NCBI GenBank assembly: GCA_039619475.1
Contig: CM077115.1
Span: forward strand, 500,051,352-500,115,351
Source of the DNA: Icerya purchasi
Lineage: Eukaryota; Arthropoda; Insecta; Hemiptera; Monophlebidae
Direction of reading: 5' to 3'
Length of the DNA stretch: 64,000 nt
Position 1 is the first letter of the stretch, and each line of letters begins with the position of its first letter. Shown here piece after piece: positions 1 through 12,946 of the stretch. The translations under genes were made by a program, and so were the position numbers. The notes beneath the pieces are model-generated. The model was not told where the DNA came from, ran no database searches, and was given only the letters and a program-made list of their open reading frames with translations.

Positions 1-3000
1 TTTATTTAACAGGTATGAGTGTATAAGGCGAGTGGTACATAAGTTGTAGTTTGCATAACGTTACCTCCTGTTTTCTGCTTTCTCGGCTTGAGGAAAGCCA
101 TGGTTTCGTGGACGATTTTATGAAGCGTAATTTATTTCCTGTCGGTAACTTTTGCCAATCGCTGTTCCAAATGTTGTTAAAATGGCATTTAAGCTGATGT
201 TTAAAGTCGGTAAACGGTACCGTTACGTTTGAAGTTGACGCACGTTTGTTAATCGTTTTAACGGAGCTTTCCGCATTTTCAAAGTTCTGTATGCCGCCCT
301 GGGCTCGGTTGCACCATAGTGGTATAGGAGATATCGGGTCCCGGGCCAGTACTGGAATTTGGATGTTTAGCTGATGTAGAATGGACATAACGTGATCAAT
401 TGTTGTTCCGTTCTGGTTCTCAGTGGAATCATCTGGAGAGTTTGGCTCTATGCTCCTTATGATGCTGAAAGCCAGCACGGTTAGATAAGTTCGTCGCAAA
501 TCTAATGGCCACTCCGCTGAATCACATAGTAGACTCGGTATCGGGGAGGTTCGGAAAGCTCCAGTTGCCAACCTCAAAGCGGTATGTATGATGGATAGTA
601 TCCAAACATTTTAGGGTCGATATGTTAGCGGAAGCATAGGCTGGTGCACCATAATCAATTTTGGACCTTACAAGGGTACGATACAGCATTAATAGATTAT
701 GTCTGCTTGCGCCGTAGATTGTATGCGATAGCTTCCGCAGTAGGTTTAGTTTTTTACCGCAGCTAGTTTTCAATGCGTTAATGTGTGCTTTCCAAGTGAG
801 TTTGCTGTCAAATGTCATTCCTAAATATTTTAACTTTATTTATAGATGTTATACGGTTGTTATTAACAGTTAAGCTTATTATGCGATCACACTTTTTCCG
901 TCTACAGAATTGGGTTGCTATAGTTTTGTTGTTGAAAAACAATTATCTTCCGACCATTATTGCAGTCTATCAATTGTGCTCTGCAGAACGCTTTCTCCTA
1001 AGTTGATATCAGTGCATGGAAGAAATATGCATAAATCGTCTGCAAAAAGGAGTGATTTTACAGGTTTTTGCACTTGATTTACAATATCATTTATCGCGAT
1101 ATTAAACACATGTTGGGCTGAGGACGAATCCCTGGGGAACTCCTATCCGTACCGTATGCGGATCAGACAGAACGGATCCCAATCTTACTTGAAAGCGGCG
1201 ATCAGAGAGGAAGTTTGCAATAAACATACAAAGGCGACCTTTGAAGTTCCAGGAGTGTAAGGTTAAAAGAATTTCGTATCTCCATATGTTGTCAAATGCT
1301 TTCTTGAAATCGAAAAAGACGGCTAATAAGTGGTGCTTGTTTGAGAAAACGTTACCTATGGAGCGCTGTAACGCAAGGATCGGATCAATGGTAGATCGTC
1401 CTGACCGAAATTCATATTGAATATTTGTAAATAAATTACGTGTTTCGATTTCCCATAGTAGTCTGCCATTGATAATTTTTTCTAACACTTTACATAGAAC
1501 TGATGTAAGAGATATTGGTCTGTAACTATCGAGGAGTGTCGGATTCTTATTTGTCTTGAGTAGTGGGATTATAATGGCATTTTTCCATTGCAATGGGAGA
1601 TTACCTGAGAACCATATTCGATTGTAAATTTACAAGCAGAGTTTTTAATATAAAGTCAGGTGTATATTTTAAAAGATAAATGTGAAAATTATCCGAACCG
1701 ACTGCTTTCGGTTTAGTACGTTTAATGGCAGTACGTAGTTCTTCCATCGTGATAGGTTGGTTATATGGTTCTTGGTTGTTGCTGGTAAAGTTAAGACCAA
1801 AAGTAGCATTTTTACCAGTATTGGATAATTCTGTATTGTTTATAAACTGATTTTCATCTTTAGTTGACATTGTAAAAAATTCTGCAAACGCGGCGTTTAT
1901 TTCGTCAATATTAGTGCATATGTTACTACCGATTTTTATGCATGTCGGTGTAAAGTATGGCGTTGACTTTTCGATAGATTTAATTTTTTTCCACACACAA
2001 CTTTGGTCGGTGTACCAGGATTCAAGGTTGCTACATAGTTCTTCCAGCAGTTTAATTTTGCTTGTTTGAGAATATACCTGGCTTTTGCTCGTAGTCTTCT
2101 AAAATTCAGATGGTTTTCCATGTTCGGGTTCGACTTAAACTTTTTTAAAACGTTCCGTCTGTTTCTAATTGCAGTTGCACAGTCCTTAGACCACCAAGGG
2201 ACTTTTACGCTGCCAGTTTGTATAATAGTTTTATTAGGTGGTGAGCATCTTTTTGCCTGCTCGATGAGTGCGTTTGTAAACGTCTGCACACTGGTGTCAG
2301 TATTGCCCAATGTAATGGTATAACATTGTAACGAACATCGAGCTTTGTAATTTAACCAGTTGGTTCTTTTATACTTCGGCAGCAGATTTACATTATTTCC
2401 GGGATAAGTAGAAGTTTCTGGTTGTAACTGGCTTTTCGTAATAATCGGAAAATGATCACTTCCACCAAGGTCATGATGTACATAAAATTGTATTTTACTG
2501 CTCAATTGAGGGGAGCACAAGGCTAAGTCAATATTTGACCATGTGCGATAAGAAAAGTTACGATGAGTTGGCTCTGTTAAATTAAGCAATGTGAGGTTAA
2601 ACGCGTTAATTGCATTTTCTATGATCTTGCCTCTTGAATTTGGCTTTTTGCTTGACCACATAGGGCTATGAGCGTTCATATCTTCTAATATTATGAACGG
2701 TTTAGGCAGATGCTTTATCAATGAAAAGAAATGTTCCGTACTAATTATCTTTGTAAAATACACAGTGCATATCGTAATTGGTTATTTAAACCAAACTTTG
2801 ACTGCTAACGCTAGTAGCCCAGTGTTCAACTCGATTATTTCATAATAATATTTTGATTTAACAGCTATTAATATGCCACTATGTGCATAGTCATGTACTG
2901 TAATGAAAATTATTTTATAGTCAGGGATACGGAAATTTTGGTTGTTTTTAAGATGTGTTTCCTGGAGACAAATGACAGACGGATTATATTCTGATAGGAT

Positions 3001-3071
3001 AAACTTTTAAGGTCTTCGTGGTGTAGATATATGCCATTGCAATTCCACGAAATAAATGTACCTTCCTGCAT
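1..3071 (-). pseudogene. ORF2 (endonuclease, reverse transcriptase, partial RNase H) of the I-group element
   Basis: The ATG at 3071-3069 begins MQEGTFISWNCNGI, the usual N-terminal endonuclease strand. After a frameshift near 3010 comes VICLQETHL (catalytic Glu motif), then an in-frame stop near 2770. A longer frame (2763-1936) carries ILEDMNAH, an asymmetric D-motif region and GGSDHFPI (the SDH catalytic motif). Frameshifts near 1990 and 1595 precede the reverse transcriptase blocks YRPISLTSVLCK, FFDFKKAFD and GVPQGFVLSP. FADD lies near 1040 in another frame, with further stops, then the thumb at 818-522. From 577 to 2 the frame holds GAFRTSPIPS and a junction from ISPIPLW to a GNE-like remnant, as if most of RNase H had been deleted. 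The protein continues past the window edge. Confidence 0.8.
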
Positions 3072-3081
3072 TTATGTTTGT

Positions 3082-4703
3082 TTATATGACAACTTGCGGT
3101 GATTGTTTTTCCATGTTTGGTCGCTCAGTCTGATGGCTTTGGGTAAACTGTTGCGTCTGAGTTAGGAATGGACTGTGTACTTGATCTTTTAGTACCGTCA
3201 TAATCTTGGTAAATTTTTCTTTAGTTCCACGGTCAGTTAGGAACTGATAGTTCTCATCTAGCATGGAAAAAAGTCCTGTAATGTCGATAGTGAAGTCCTT
3301 GACAACATCACATGCGATTTTGGCTTGTTTACACATATCTATAAAAAGGGCAAGATTTTGCAGAGACAGCCGATATCTCGATCCATTTTCATAAATGTTC
3401 TTTTTCAGAGGCTCGTAAATTAGATTAAGTGATTTGTGCGATGCGTGATGTTGTTGGGATTCTTCAGTATCACTTGGTTGTATTTTATCAACTTCTGAAT
3501 CGGATTGTGTTTCTGAATCACGAGAACTGTGGCGGTCGGGTTTCGTTGTGATCTCCTTTTTCCCGTTTTAGCTTTTTTGCTTTTTTTGTAACTCGGCTTC
3601 ATTGATATGAGTGTTGTGTCTTCATCTAGTTGAGTCTTTGTGGACGAATTGTCTGATAGGGCACGTTTTGTTCTTTCTGTTGTATTGGGGTTTTTAATGA
3701 ATGTTTGAATCGGTTGTGTGGTTATAGGAGCCAGTTGTACGACGTTTTGTGTTTCATTAGCTGATACAGTTGCTATGAGATCTGTGTGGTTAGGAGAATA
3801 TGCGTTTGACTTTATATTTGAAGGAGCATTTTCTTCTGTTAGTATATCATCTAAGTAATTGTCTTGTGGAATGTTACAGTCATCTGCTTTGTGACCTTTA
3901 CCATTGCATTTGAAGCAGGTATATTCATTAAGGCTAAGAAAAATTCGGTGCATTTTGTCACCAAATGGGAATAGAAAGGATGTCGGCAAAACTGGCTGAT
4001 CTGGTTCAGGTTTTACATAGATTTGACGTCTCCAGCTGATCACATGGCTGAACAGTTCATCAGAGGGATTAACTCGTAGGAGAGACATATTGGACACCGG
4101 TTGCAGCTTTAGTTGCGCCCGAATGAATTGTTCCAATAAGTCATTAGGTATAATTGGCGAGACATTTGAGAAGATCAATTTTCTCGCCGGCGTTTTAAGT
4201 CTACGAGCTATGATGAATTTGTCATCAAGATGTACGCCACCGTGAATCTTTAGAAACGTTTCAACGATCTGTTCATTTGCCTGAAATATAGCGATTCTTT
4301 GATTACTAATTCGAGAAGCGGCTAGAATATTCTTCGTCCCGCCTACCAAATCTTTGATTGCAAGAAGATAATCACGAAGTTTGTAGTTATCAGTGTGTGA
4401 GACAATTATTCCCTGTTCTTCTTTCGGGTAGACGAAATTGGTGATCGGGGTAATTTTATTTTTAGCCTTTTGCGCGTAAGATGTTGATGACGATGATGGT
4501 GGTGATGTGGGTTTGTTGATAATCTGGATATTATGTGTAGAAATAGGATAGGATAAATGGTTACTTGATTTTGATGACGAATGGTTGATGTCATGGTGTT
4601 GCGGTAGCCGGGGATATTGCATAGCGTTGACCGTATGGCTGGTGGTTCGTCGGATATCTGTTGTATTTGATGGAGCGGTGAAGGTAGTATTATTCGATTT
4701 CAT
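3082..4703 (-). pseudogene. ORF1 (gag-like, single CCHC zinc knuckle) of the I-group element
   Basis: The first open stretch (4703 to 3420) has a low-complexity Ser/Thr/Pro/His-rich N-terminus, a middle region of nucleic-acid-binding type, and a zinc knuckle CFKCNGKGHKADDC (C-X2-C-X4-H-X4-C) near residue 265. The last 35-40 residues of this stretch look out of frame. A second frame, from about 3545 down to 3082, gives an acidic linker followed by a plausible C-terminal domain (YEPLKKNIYENG and onward). I therefore infer one frameshift near 3540-3560 in an original protein of about 540 residues. ORF1 proteins of this group bind the element RNA. The assignment to a gag-like ORF1 rests on the knuckle and on its place directly upstream of the endonuclease. 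Confidence 0.75.
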
Positions 4704-6863
4704 TGTTTATCAGCCAGCAAGCTGGCCGATGATGATTATTGTGGTGTTTTCCCCAATATGCGATAGCGATGATAGACAAATTAATAAAATGTAACTCTTA
4801 CTAATCGTAGAGATAAGCGATAAGAATGAACAACAAAAAACAAGAACACGAGAGCACAACCGATCGACTCAACACATGGTCTTTTTCCAGAAAGGCTCTT
4901 AAAGACATGAGCGAAAAAATAGCTACATGGTAAAATCAGATGGATGGAATTTGAGTTTAAAGCCCAAAAAAAAAAAAAAAAAAAAAAAAAAAGAAGTCGG
5001 TCGATCTCTACCATCCGTAAAGAAAACAGTTAATTTTTAGCAGACGACTCGTATAAAAAAGAAATCGTAATTGGAATAAGATATAACTTCTGCAACGTGC
5101 AATAGTCGAATCTCAGATCGGGGTTTCCATATTTTAAGTCCCCTTCGCGAAAGTGAATTCCGTAAATATTAATAAATTTTATTTAACATTTATCCGAAAT
5201 TCGCGTCTCGTACCATCAGCAAAGGACTCATCGCCAGCCCACTCATCCGAGATCTTTCATCACCGTACTCCTGCATCACCCCCGACAAACAGTTATCGAT
5301 TCATATTTATTTTTATAGTCGTTGTTTTTCGTTGTATATATTGAAGCGTTACAATTGGTTTTAGTAATTTTTATATACCCTCAGGGATGCCACCGCGGTT
5401 TCAGATTCGCGGAATTATGATTTTTTAAATTTAAGGTTGACTTTTATTAGAACCTTTCCAATATTTGATAAAAATATTTGTTTATTTGGTTTAACTTTAC
5501 AAAGAAATTTCGATACAGGTCGACCTAGAAAAACACCGGATAGATAAAGATATAAATATACACGGATATACAATTAGAAAAATATATATTATGGTACGTA
5601 TCACTCTGGCTGGGTTACTCCGGGACCGGTAGATACTCCTTTGACGGACCGACGCACGATGGAGGCTCTTTCCGACGACGATAAGGAAACTTGTTGTTTA
5701 ATTGCGAAGTCGAACAGTTTCATTAAATATTTCCTACCGATCGGGTCTCGGACCTTTCCGGATCGAAATTTCTTTCGTGCAAATTTACTTCGGACCGTTA
5801 ATTTCTCGACGACACGACACGCGGTCTCGCTGACCTTTTTTCTTTTCTTTTAACCGAAACCAACTCGCGACTTAACTTCGCTACTAAAAACTGGAACTCG
5901 CTCGTCTGCCTTTCTCCTTTCTTTTCGGCATTTTTTGATCTTCATTTCTTCCGAACCGGTCTCCTCCCCGTCGCAGACCAGCCAATCATCTCTTCTTTTT
6001 TTTACTGATCATCGCGCGCATTTATTCCCTCACTTGATTTCATCAGTCCATCGCTCCCCAGCCAGCAACAGGTTCCCACACATGCGCACACTTACACTCA
6101 CACCATTTGTTCTTGGTACTTTATTAAATTTATTTATATATATATTTATTTTAATTCTCTTTAAATGTAATGATCACATTACAATATATACGTATATATC
6201 ATAATTAATCATTGTCTTTTACAGCGGTAGACCGATGAAGAAAGTTTGGTGATCAGGTAATTTTCATTAATAGAGTTTTTAAAATCTCGTCAAGTCATTT
6301 ATTTAAATAATAATAAATAAAAGTAATTTTTTGGATACAACAAAATTGTTAGGTGAGCAACGGCGTAAATACCGTTACACAGCATAATGAGGAACGGCGA
6401 ATGTTTCCATTTGTTGAGTTTGACTCATATCTCGTGTGCCTGCACTCTTCCGAAACGCGTATTGTGTTTTTTTTGATAATCTGATGAAATAGCAAATCGA
6501 TCTTTTATTAAGAATACTCGGCCAATGTTCTAGCCAAGCAATAAAATATAATGAAATTACTCTGTGTAATGACTAAATCTCCAGATTCTCTCGAGGTTTA
6601 ATTATGGAGCACACGTAAAGTGTTCTTTCCAGTGCAAGAAAAAAAAAACCTCAAGAGATAATGTTTAGCGGCTGTAGGTGGTACCCAATTTAATAGCGCT
6701 ATAAAGGATATCATCAATCTCAACACTCGTATTTTTACTGTGATGTTATTTAGTTCACTTTCCTCAAGCATTCTGTCGTGAGTTGTTGTTAGATAGTAAC
6801 AGGCGACATGGGCAAATCGATTGGACTTTTAGACTGATTTATGAAGTTTTCTGTCGGTAATGG
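4704..6863. other. No recognisable gene; poly(A) run
   Basis: This stretch contains an A-run at about 4964-4991 and AT-rich sequence. A moderately GC-richer patch lies at 5600-6060, with short open frames that match no family I know. I see no splice-consistent gene structure. Confidence 0.5.
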
Positions 6864-7145
6864 TTTTTTTTTTTTTTTTTTTTTTTTGGATTATAATATT
6901 TATTAGAGGACGGATTTTTTTTAAACCATTCTCCTACCACAACTCCTTAAAACTGGTTCTAGGCCTAGCATCATTACAGCATCTTCTCCCCGTACGTTTC
7001 CTTTAATGTTTTCAAGGTTTTCTTAGTAAAATAGTCTGCTCTTTCTTCCAGTTGGTGTAATCTTGAACCGAAGGTTCCTGATTAAAATTTCCCAAGGCAG
7101 TCCTTCTTAATGTAATCGGCCAGTTCTCTGCATTTCACCATGCGC
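6864..7145 (-). mobile_element. Retroposed 3' end (processed pseudogene or retroposon tail)
   Basis: On the minus strand an AATAAA signal (6904-6899) is followed after about 10 bases by a 24-base A tract (6887-6864). That is the layout of a reverse-transcribed polyadenylated RNA. Upstream, broken reading frames include a helical, charged stretch (LEERADYFTKKTLKTLKETY) with stops on either side. I do not recognise the parent. It could be a processed pseudogene, a SINE-like element or the tail of a LINE. No convincing target duplication was found. Confidence 0.45.
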
Positions 7146-7628
7146 GGTGGTGTATAATTTTCCCTTTTTTTTTTTTATTTCATTCGGCGTATTTTTTGTA
7201 AGTGCATTCCGTAAACATTTAAATGAGGCAATGAATTATTCAGCTGAAGACGTGTTACTTTATTTAGATAAATTCACGCTCCGTAGTCTTTTTGGTACGT
7301 ATTTATTCCATTCCGTTTCGGAGAAATTTAAAACCCGATAGATAATGTCATTCGTCTTATTTCATATTCCTGTAATTATTAATTATTATGCGGAGGTGAT
7401 CACGGCCCGTCAGGTCTGACATAATCTCACATTCCGTATTAGTAGTCAACGATGGAAGTATTAAGATCTAAATTGTTATTTCGCCGGCTCGCTGAAGATA
7501 TGTGCGTAGGTTGACTTTTATTAACTGTCTACAATGTTCTGGTCGGTTTATAAACTCCGCTGAATAGAGAGTTACCCTTACTGTTATTACTGACGCAACA
7601 CCAGGCAAATTTAAGTCACTGACAATTA
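7146..7628. other. No recognisable gene
   Basis: AT-rich sequence with only short chance open frames. I see no repeat or coding signature. Confidence 0.4.
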
Positions 7629-7630
7629 TA

Positions 7631-7875
7631 CAGGGTGCGGCAGCATAACTTCCTTTTTTAAAATGCGCCACTTTTTTTCTACTAAATTTTGTTAAAGAGA
7701 AATAATAACAGAAAATCGAAATAAAACTGAGAGAAGGGAAGAAGCATACATATTGCCCCAGTGGGGGATCGAGAGTATCCGTTATTTCGATTTTCTGTTA
7801 TTATTTCTCTTTAACAAAATTTAGTAGAAACAAAGTGGCGCATTTTAAATAAGGAAGTTACACTGCCGCACCCTG
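7631..7875. mobile_element. Palindromic MITE, TA target duplication (Tc1/mariner-like)
   Basis: The unit starts CAGGGTGCGGCAGCATAACT and ends with its near-perfect reverse complement, TGCCGCACCCTG. The two arms are about 95 bases each (7631-7727 and 7780-7875), around a loop of about 50 bases. TA flanks both ends (7629-7630 and 7876-7877). It contains no coding capacity. Long inverted repeats with a TA duplication fit a non-autonomous Tc1/mariner-type element. A one-armed relative lies at 48928-49040, so this is a dispersed family. Confidence 0.8.
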
Positions 7876-7877
7876 TA

Positions 7878-9780
7878 TAATACGGCTTATTTAAATCTGG
7901 AGTGTTAACGAGTTTAGGCCCCCGGAGGTGTGTTAAGAGAATATCCAATCGTAACTGTTTATAATTAATCGAAACTATAATATACCATGTATAGAGTCAT
8001 AACGGTACTATACGGTTCGAATTTATAACGAATGAACAAGTCAGTTAGTATTCCTGGTATGATTTTTTGCCTCCCTATATATAATATTATGCGAGTAGGG
8101 ATGTTGAGATGTTGAGAAGCTCATATCCATGTTTCGTACAATGCGTAGATGTTTATATTTTGTTTCAATAAAAAACGTTTCAGTTCTTCCGAATTAAAGT
8201 ATACGCCTCTATCCATTCCAGTACATTCAGTATGTGTACTGTTAGAAAAAAGGAAGTATCTTATTTATGCTCTCTTTTGAACTGTGTTCTTTATTGATTA
8301 TCTTTCGTTTCCTGTATTTAAAGCTCTATCTCGTTTTTTGGTTTATTAGTATTTTTTGCAGTTTAGGTTGGTTATTTTTACAATGTTTTTGAGTTGTAAT
8401 TAGTTGTACCGTGCCAGAGTTAATTTTATTATTATTATTATTGTTATTAGAGTTTTCTTTTTCTGCGTTTAACTGTAATTTCGTATGTTCTCTACATATT
8501 TTTCGTGTCATTTCGGGTGATTTCTAAGATTCATTCAGGTCACGGGTTCTTCCGAATGTATTAGCTCCCGCCATGGCATCATTTGAGTCTTGACTGTTTT
8601 ATTTAATCAATAGCCCGTTTTAGATAGAGGCGGATTAACGTATTTTGTTACATATATATATATCTCCTTAATCTTTTTCATTAATACGAAGAAATTCTTT
8701 CTCATTATCTAAGAGTGCCACTTCATTGAAAATGTAACATCGCCCACGTGTAATCTACTGCGTTATCTGTTGAAGATTAGATAGTCATCGCAATAAAAAA
8801 TTTTTGAAAAAAATATTTATCAGCTATTTATTTGCTTTATTGAGAATTAAAACTAGTCTAACTAAGTTTAGATGAGTGTAAAGTATCATTTGTTGTTTCG
8901 TTTCCGCATGTGGCAGATTTCTATAATTCTTAATGTCATGCGGTCTCTCCCTTTTCGGGCATTTCTATCATGTGGACCGTCAATTGTAGCAATGTTCATT
9001 TTCGTTGCTGCTATCTTTAAGGTATTTTTCAGAGAAGAACATGGTCCATACTTTATTTTTACATTTTTATATGAGTCAGAAGAATGCTCCAAAATCTAAT
9101 ACACTTGAAGCACTGTTTTACAGATTCGATAAAAGATTCTTGCCGCTATCGCGTGTATATTTTACTTTCATTTTTTAAATATACAAAAGAGGGAAAAAAG
9201 TAAAAATTAAAAATCGAAACGAACGATAAAGAAAGAAGCAGAGAAAAAAACAAACTTTCGTCATGTTTTTGGAAAAAATGCGAATTCTATCAGTTCAATT
9301 TTTATAAAAATTACAAAAACCGATGATCAAATTCACTCCGTCAGGAAGTAGCCTGCCCGGGAAATATGGGGAAATTTAAATTGAAAAAACGGAAAAATGA
9401 TGCCCACTACTCTGTTTATTTAAATATACGTAGACCTGAAATATTATCGATATTCACTAAAATACGAGGTTGGTTACTTCGATGTGTTAACATGCTGGAG
9501 TTGAGTAGCTTCGAGAGTTTGCAGAAGATCTCAGAATATTGCAAAATAAAACTTGAACAACTGAAAGGGGCGTAGATTTTCAGTCAAGCTAAATATTGTC
9601 ATTTACAGCAGTGCTCGACTTTGGCTAGTGTTTCGATGTATATTCTTAGAAAACAATTCGGCTTTTGTTTCAATATGAGTATTCATTGTCGTCAGTATTA
9701 CCGATATGGATATAGTTTACAAACTCTCGAGAAACACGCACGGCATTTTACCATGCGTAGTTATAATTTTATTAAGTAAA
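7878..9780. other. No recognisable gene
   Basis: AT-rich DNA with chance open frames up to 75 codons, none of which resembles a known family. A short (TA)n run lies at about 8650 and a short ATT run near 8430. Confidence 0.4.
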
Positions 9781-9932
9781 AACATATATAACCTTTACAA
9801 ATTATTATTGAAATTAAAATTGCCGACTAGTTTCGGGGGTAGCTCGCTCCATAAATCCACATGATTATGGATCGCCGAGCTGTCCGAAACTAGTTGGCCA
9901 GTTTTAATTTCAATAATAAATTTTATATGTTT
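9781..9932. mobile_element. Short foldback element (inverted-repeat hairpin)
   Basis: The left arm (about 9785-9836) contains GAAATTAAAATTGCCGACTA and GTTTCGG. The right arm (9882-9931) contains CCGAAACTAGTTGGCCAGTT and TTTCAATAATAA, its reverse complement with a few mismatches. The loop of about 45 bases has a smaller inverted pair, AGCTCG/CGAGCT. It could be a small MITE or a structured RNA. Nothing in it codes for protein. Confidence 0.6.
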
Positions 9933-11443
9933 ATAGTGTATGCGTTTTTAATTGCTTACTTAATAAAGTGTTTTACATACATACGAGTATATAAAGAGTG
10001 TATTTCAGTTCATTATGGAACACCAAATGAATTGAATTATATTTATATTATTCGAAGCGTGTATCGTACTCGCGTATGGAAGAAACAACCAAGTCCTTTT
10101 GTTTTTTAATTATCTTTAATGCCGAAGAAAAATTTTTTAAATTTAAAAAGCCAGCTGTCGAAGTTTTTTTTTTTTTTTTTTGATAAGACAAAAATAGACC
10201 AAGAGGCGAAATGAAATTGTGACGAATCACTTGGAACTTGATCTAGTAAAACGTTCCGCATTGGCTTTATTACCGATTAATTTTCAAATGTTTTTTTTTT
10301 TTTTTCATTCATATAAAACAATTATTGACGGTACAGACATAATCACAATAATAGCAATAATAATCATTCTTCCGAAAATTTCTACCGAGACTCGTATCGC
10401 ACTGTAATTTTTAACACCGATCGAATTGTTTATATAACTGAAATATTTATATTACTTACAAATATTAAGCTTTTACATTAACAATCGTCATCAGATTTAC
10501 ATTACTCCTTTGACTATACATATATACAGTTTATTTGGAAAAATACTTTTCTCATTATCCCGTGTTATTTATGCTTTCTTTTGACTTTACTTATGTCTCC
10601 TATTTCGTATGACTATTTAGATTTTTCTATAGATTTAGCTATGTCGTTCGCTTATTGTTATTTTCCTTTATTCGTGGTTTGCGTTTACTTGTTGTTTTTT
10701 TTTATTTTTTGTTCTAATTTTTTCTCATTATTCTTTTTTCGTTTATGCGCTGGATTTTATTTTTTCGTTATCTGTAATATTGTTTTAGCGTATTTATCAT
10801 AGCGCGTTTGAAATATTATTAAAGTGACCGATCTTGTTCCGCAGCTGTGTTCTATAGATATAGAACAGATGAAGGTTGAAGAAAAGACACGAGAAAGAGG
10901 AAGATTTAAAAAGCGTTCATAATAGAAAAATAGAACGTTCGGAACACTGAAAGAGACGGTTCTCAGCACCACTTTAATACACGTAAACAATGCGGTATAG
11001 GAGATATTACAGAGATGACACCAACAGATTAGAACGATGAATAGGCGAAATGAATATGGCGCACAGAGCGCCGATTGTAGATTAGTAAAGTAAATGGAAT
11101 AAGCTCTATTACCCGCCTCTCTTTCGAAAATCGAATTTAATTTTTCGAAAAAAACTCTCATCCAGTTGTACACTTGTTTGCGCTGCGAGTCTTGCAATTC
11201 GCGTACTCACGCTTTTCGACAAATGTTCGTAAGTCGTTTTTGTGGGAAAGAGTAGTGCTAGGGCATTTTCGCGCTCGGCGTCAAATTTTGGTCACCGAAA
11301 TTCAAATTCGGCTTATTTTTTGCTTATTTATGTTAAAAAAACGACACGATTTGCATTGATAACGTTTTCCGAGTTACACATGCTCTGAAAATCGTAACGC
11401 CAACTCTTCTCTTATAAATGTATGCAATGTAAAAAAAACCGAA
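9933..11443. other. No recognisable gene
   Basis: AT-rich sequence with T-runs near 10165 and 10292. The open frames are Phe/Tyr-rich chance frames. Confidence 0.4.
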
Positions 11444-11446
11444 TTA

Positions 11447-12946
11447 AGCGAAGCGCACACCGGTGCGAAAAAATTGCGGGACGCGGGATCGAGTCCGAAA
11501 AAACGTAAGCTCTGCGGGAAATTTTCCCGCTTCACTGCGGACACCGGTGCGAAGCGGGAACTGCAGATCGCGGAAGAAAAAGTTGCATTGTGCCTTGTTC
11601 CAAAAAAGTGGCGTCAGATGAAGTTGAAACCCTCTTGCTACTTGCTTTGAATCATAATCTACGATATACTGACCTACTTTTCTTTCGTAACTTAACATAA
11701 ATACCTTCTATCGACATCGATTGATATATCAGGCAAGTTATAAATCAAAAAGCAAGAATTTAAGGTACCTCTTTTGAGCAAATATTTACATAAGGTGATA
11801 GTTGCAGCGAGTAGTTATTTTGGAGCAGCCTGCCGCACTCCGGAAAAAGCGTGAAATATTAAGGAAATTACCTTTTTTTTTTCCAGGTAAAAAACATATT
11901 GCCTCGTATTCAGGAAAAGGTTCAAAGTATATTTTAAGCCAATGAAAAAAATCGATTTTTCAAAAAATTTACAGTGCTGTTACCCCTTAAATATGTTGCA
12001 CCTATCGCGTTTAATTTCCCGAACTGCCGAGGCCGTCGTCTAATGACGTCAAACCCGTTGTTCCACGGTGGAGCTGTTGGTACGCGGTAAGCGGCAATCG
12101 GTCGCCGTGATCGAATGCGCCGAGTGCCGGCTTCTGGAATACTACTTGAAGCGTCTGCTGCCATCGTCGGTTCAGCTGTTCTCTATCCGCGAACGAACGA
12201 AACACATTCGAGCATGATCTTCTTATCGTGCTACTGCGGAGAGGCGTCGCTGAAATTCCAGTCGCCACCGAACTGTAATATCGTTCTGGTTGTTCTCGGG
12301 TAAATTTTCGGATCCGTTTAAAAAAAGACTTTTAACATGATACGAAATGCGCGTACGGGCTTTTTCAGTCGCTTGCTGCGTTCCGCGCTACATTGTTAAT
12401 TCGTCGTCGTTGTAATCGTTACCGTGTCACCGTCGAAGAATATGTAAATAATTAATAGTGAAAATATCGCATCATTTTTAGTTTTTGATTTTCCAGTCTC
12501 TTTAGTACGGTTATCGTAATGTTAGAATCGGATAGATATGTACTATTCAGTTCTTATATTACAAAACTACCGGTACGTTATAAACATAACCTATTCGTTA
12601 TATCCCTATAATAAAACCATTTTCATTCAATTCCAATGTCGTTCCATACTCGTTTTTTGTAACTTTCGTGGCTCAAATCGAACAAAATCTGATGTTTTTT
12701 CACTGCCTGAATCAACTTCTCCATTTGAGACATCATGAAAGATTAACGAAAAAGGGAGCAAGATCGTTGTGGGACGCGGAAAAGTTGTGTCAATTGCGAA
12801 CCGACGAATGTTCGCAGTAAGTGCGGGAAAATTTAGTGCTTTGGTCTGCGCGCTCATTCATATCTCGCTATGACATTACGTCCCACGCGAAGTTCTATCC
12901 CGCATCCTGCGTCCCGCAAGCTATTCGCACCGGTGTGTGCTCCGCT
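11447..12946. mobile_element. Non-autonomous DNA transposon, TTA target duplication (PIF/Harbinger-like)
   Basis: The left end AGCGAAGCGCACACCGG and the inverted right end AGCGGAGCACACACCGG match at all but two of the first 23 positions, and similarity continues (GCGGGACGC) to about 45 bases. The trinucleotide TTA flanks both ends directly (11444-11446 and 12947-12949), which is the PIF/Harbinger signature. A second internal copy of the terminal motif ACACCGGTGCGAAGCGGG lies at about 11541. The 1.5-kb interior includes a GC-richer core (12000-12300) with short open frames, but no transposase motif is recognisable, so the element is probably non-autonomous. The superfamily call is inferred from the duplication length only. 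Confidence 0.6.

Larger units (their letters stand above)
1..4703 (-). mobile_element. I-group non-LTR retrotransposon, degenerate, 3' end outside window
   Basis: Read on the minus strand the order is a gag-like ORF1 with a CCHC knuckle, an APE-type endonuclease, a reverse transcriptase and the remains of an RNase H region. This order is that of the I group. The two ORFs are separated by about 10 bases, which is normal for such elements. Several frameshifts and stops break both ORFs, so the copy is dead. The 3' end lies left of position 1. The 5' border is not visible; no inverted repeat or target duplication can be assigned near 4703-5000. Confidence 0.85.

Noticed and set aside
4781..5014. 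Minus-strand 77-codon frame
   Set aside because: Its core is poly-Phe from the A-run at 4964-4991.
5641..5853. 70-codon frame in a GC-richer patch
   Set aside because: No recognisable motif, no splice or promoter evidence; could be chance.
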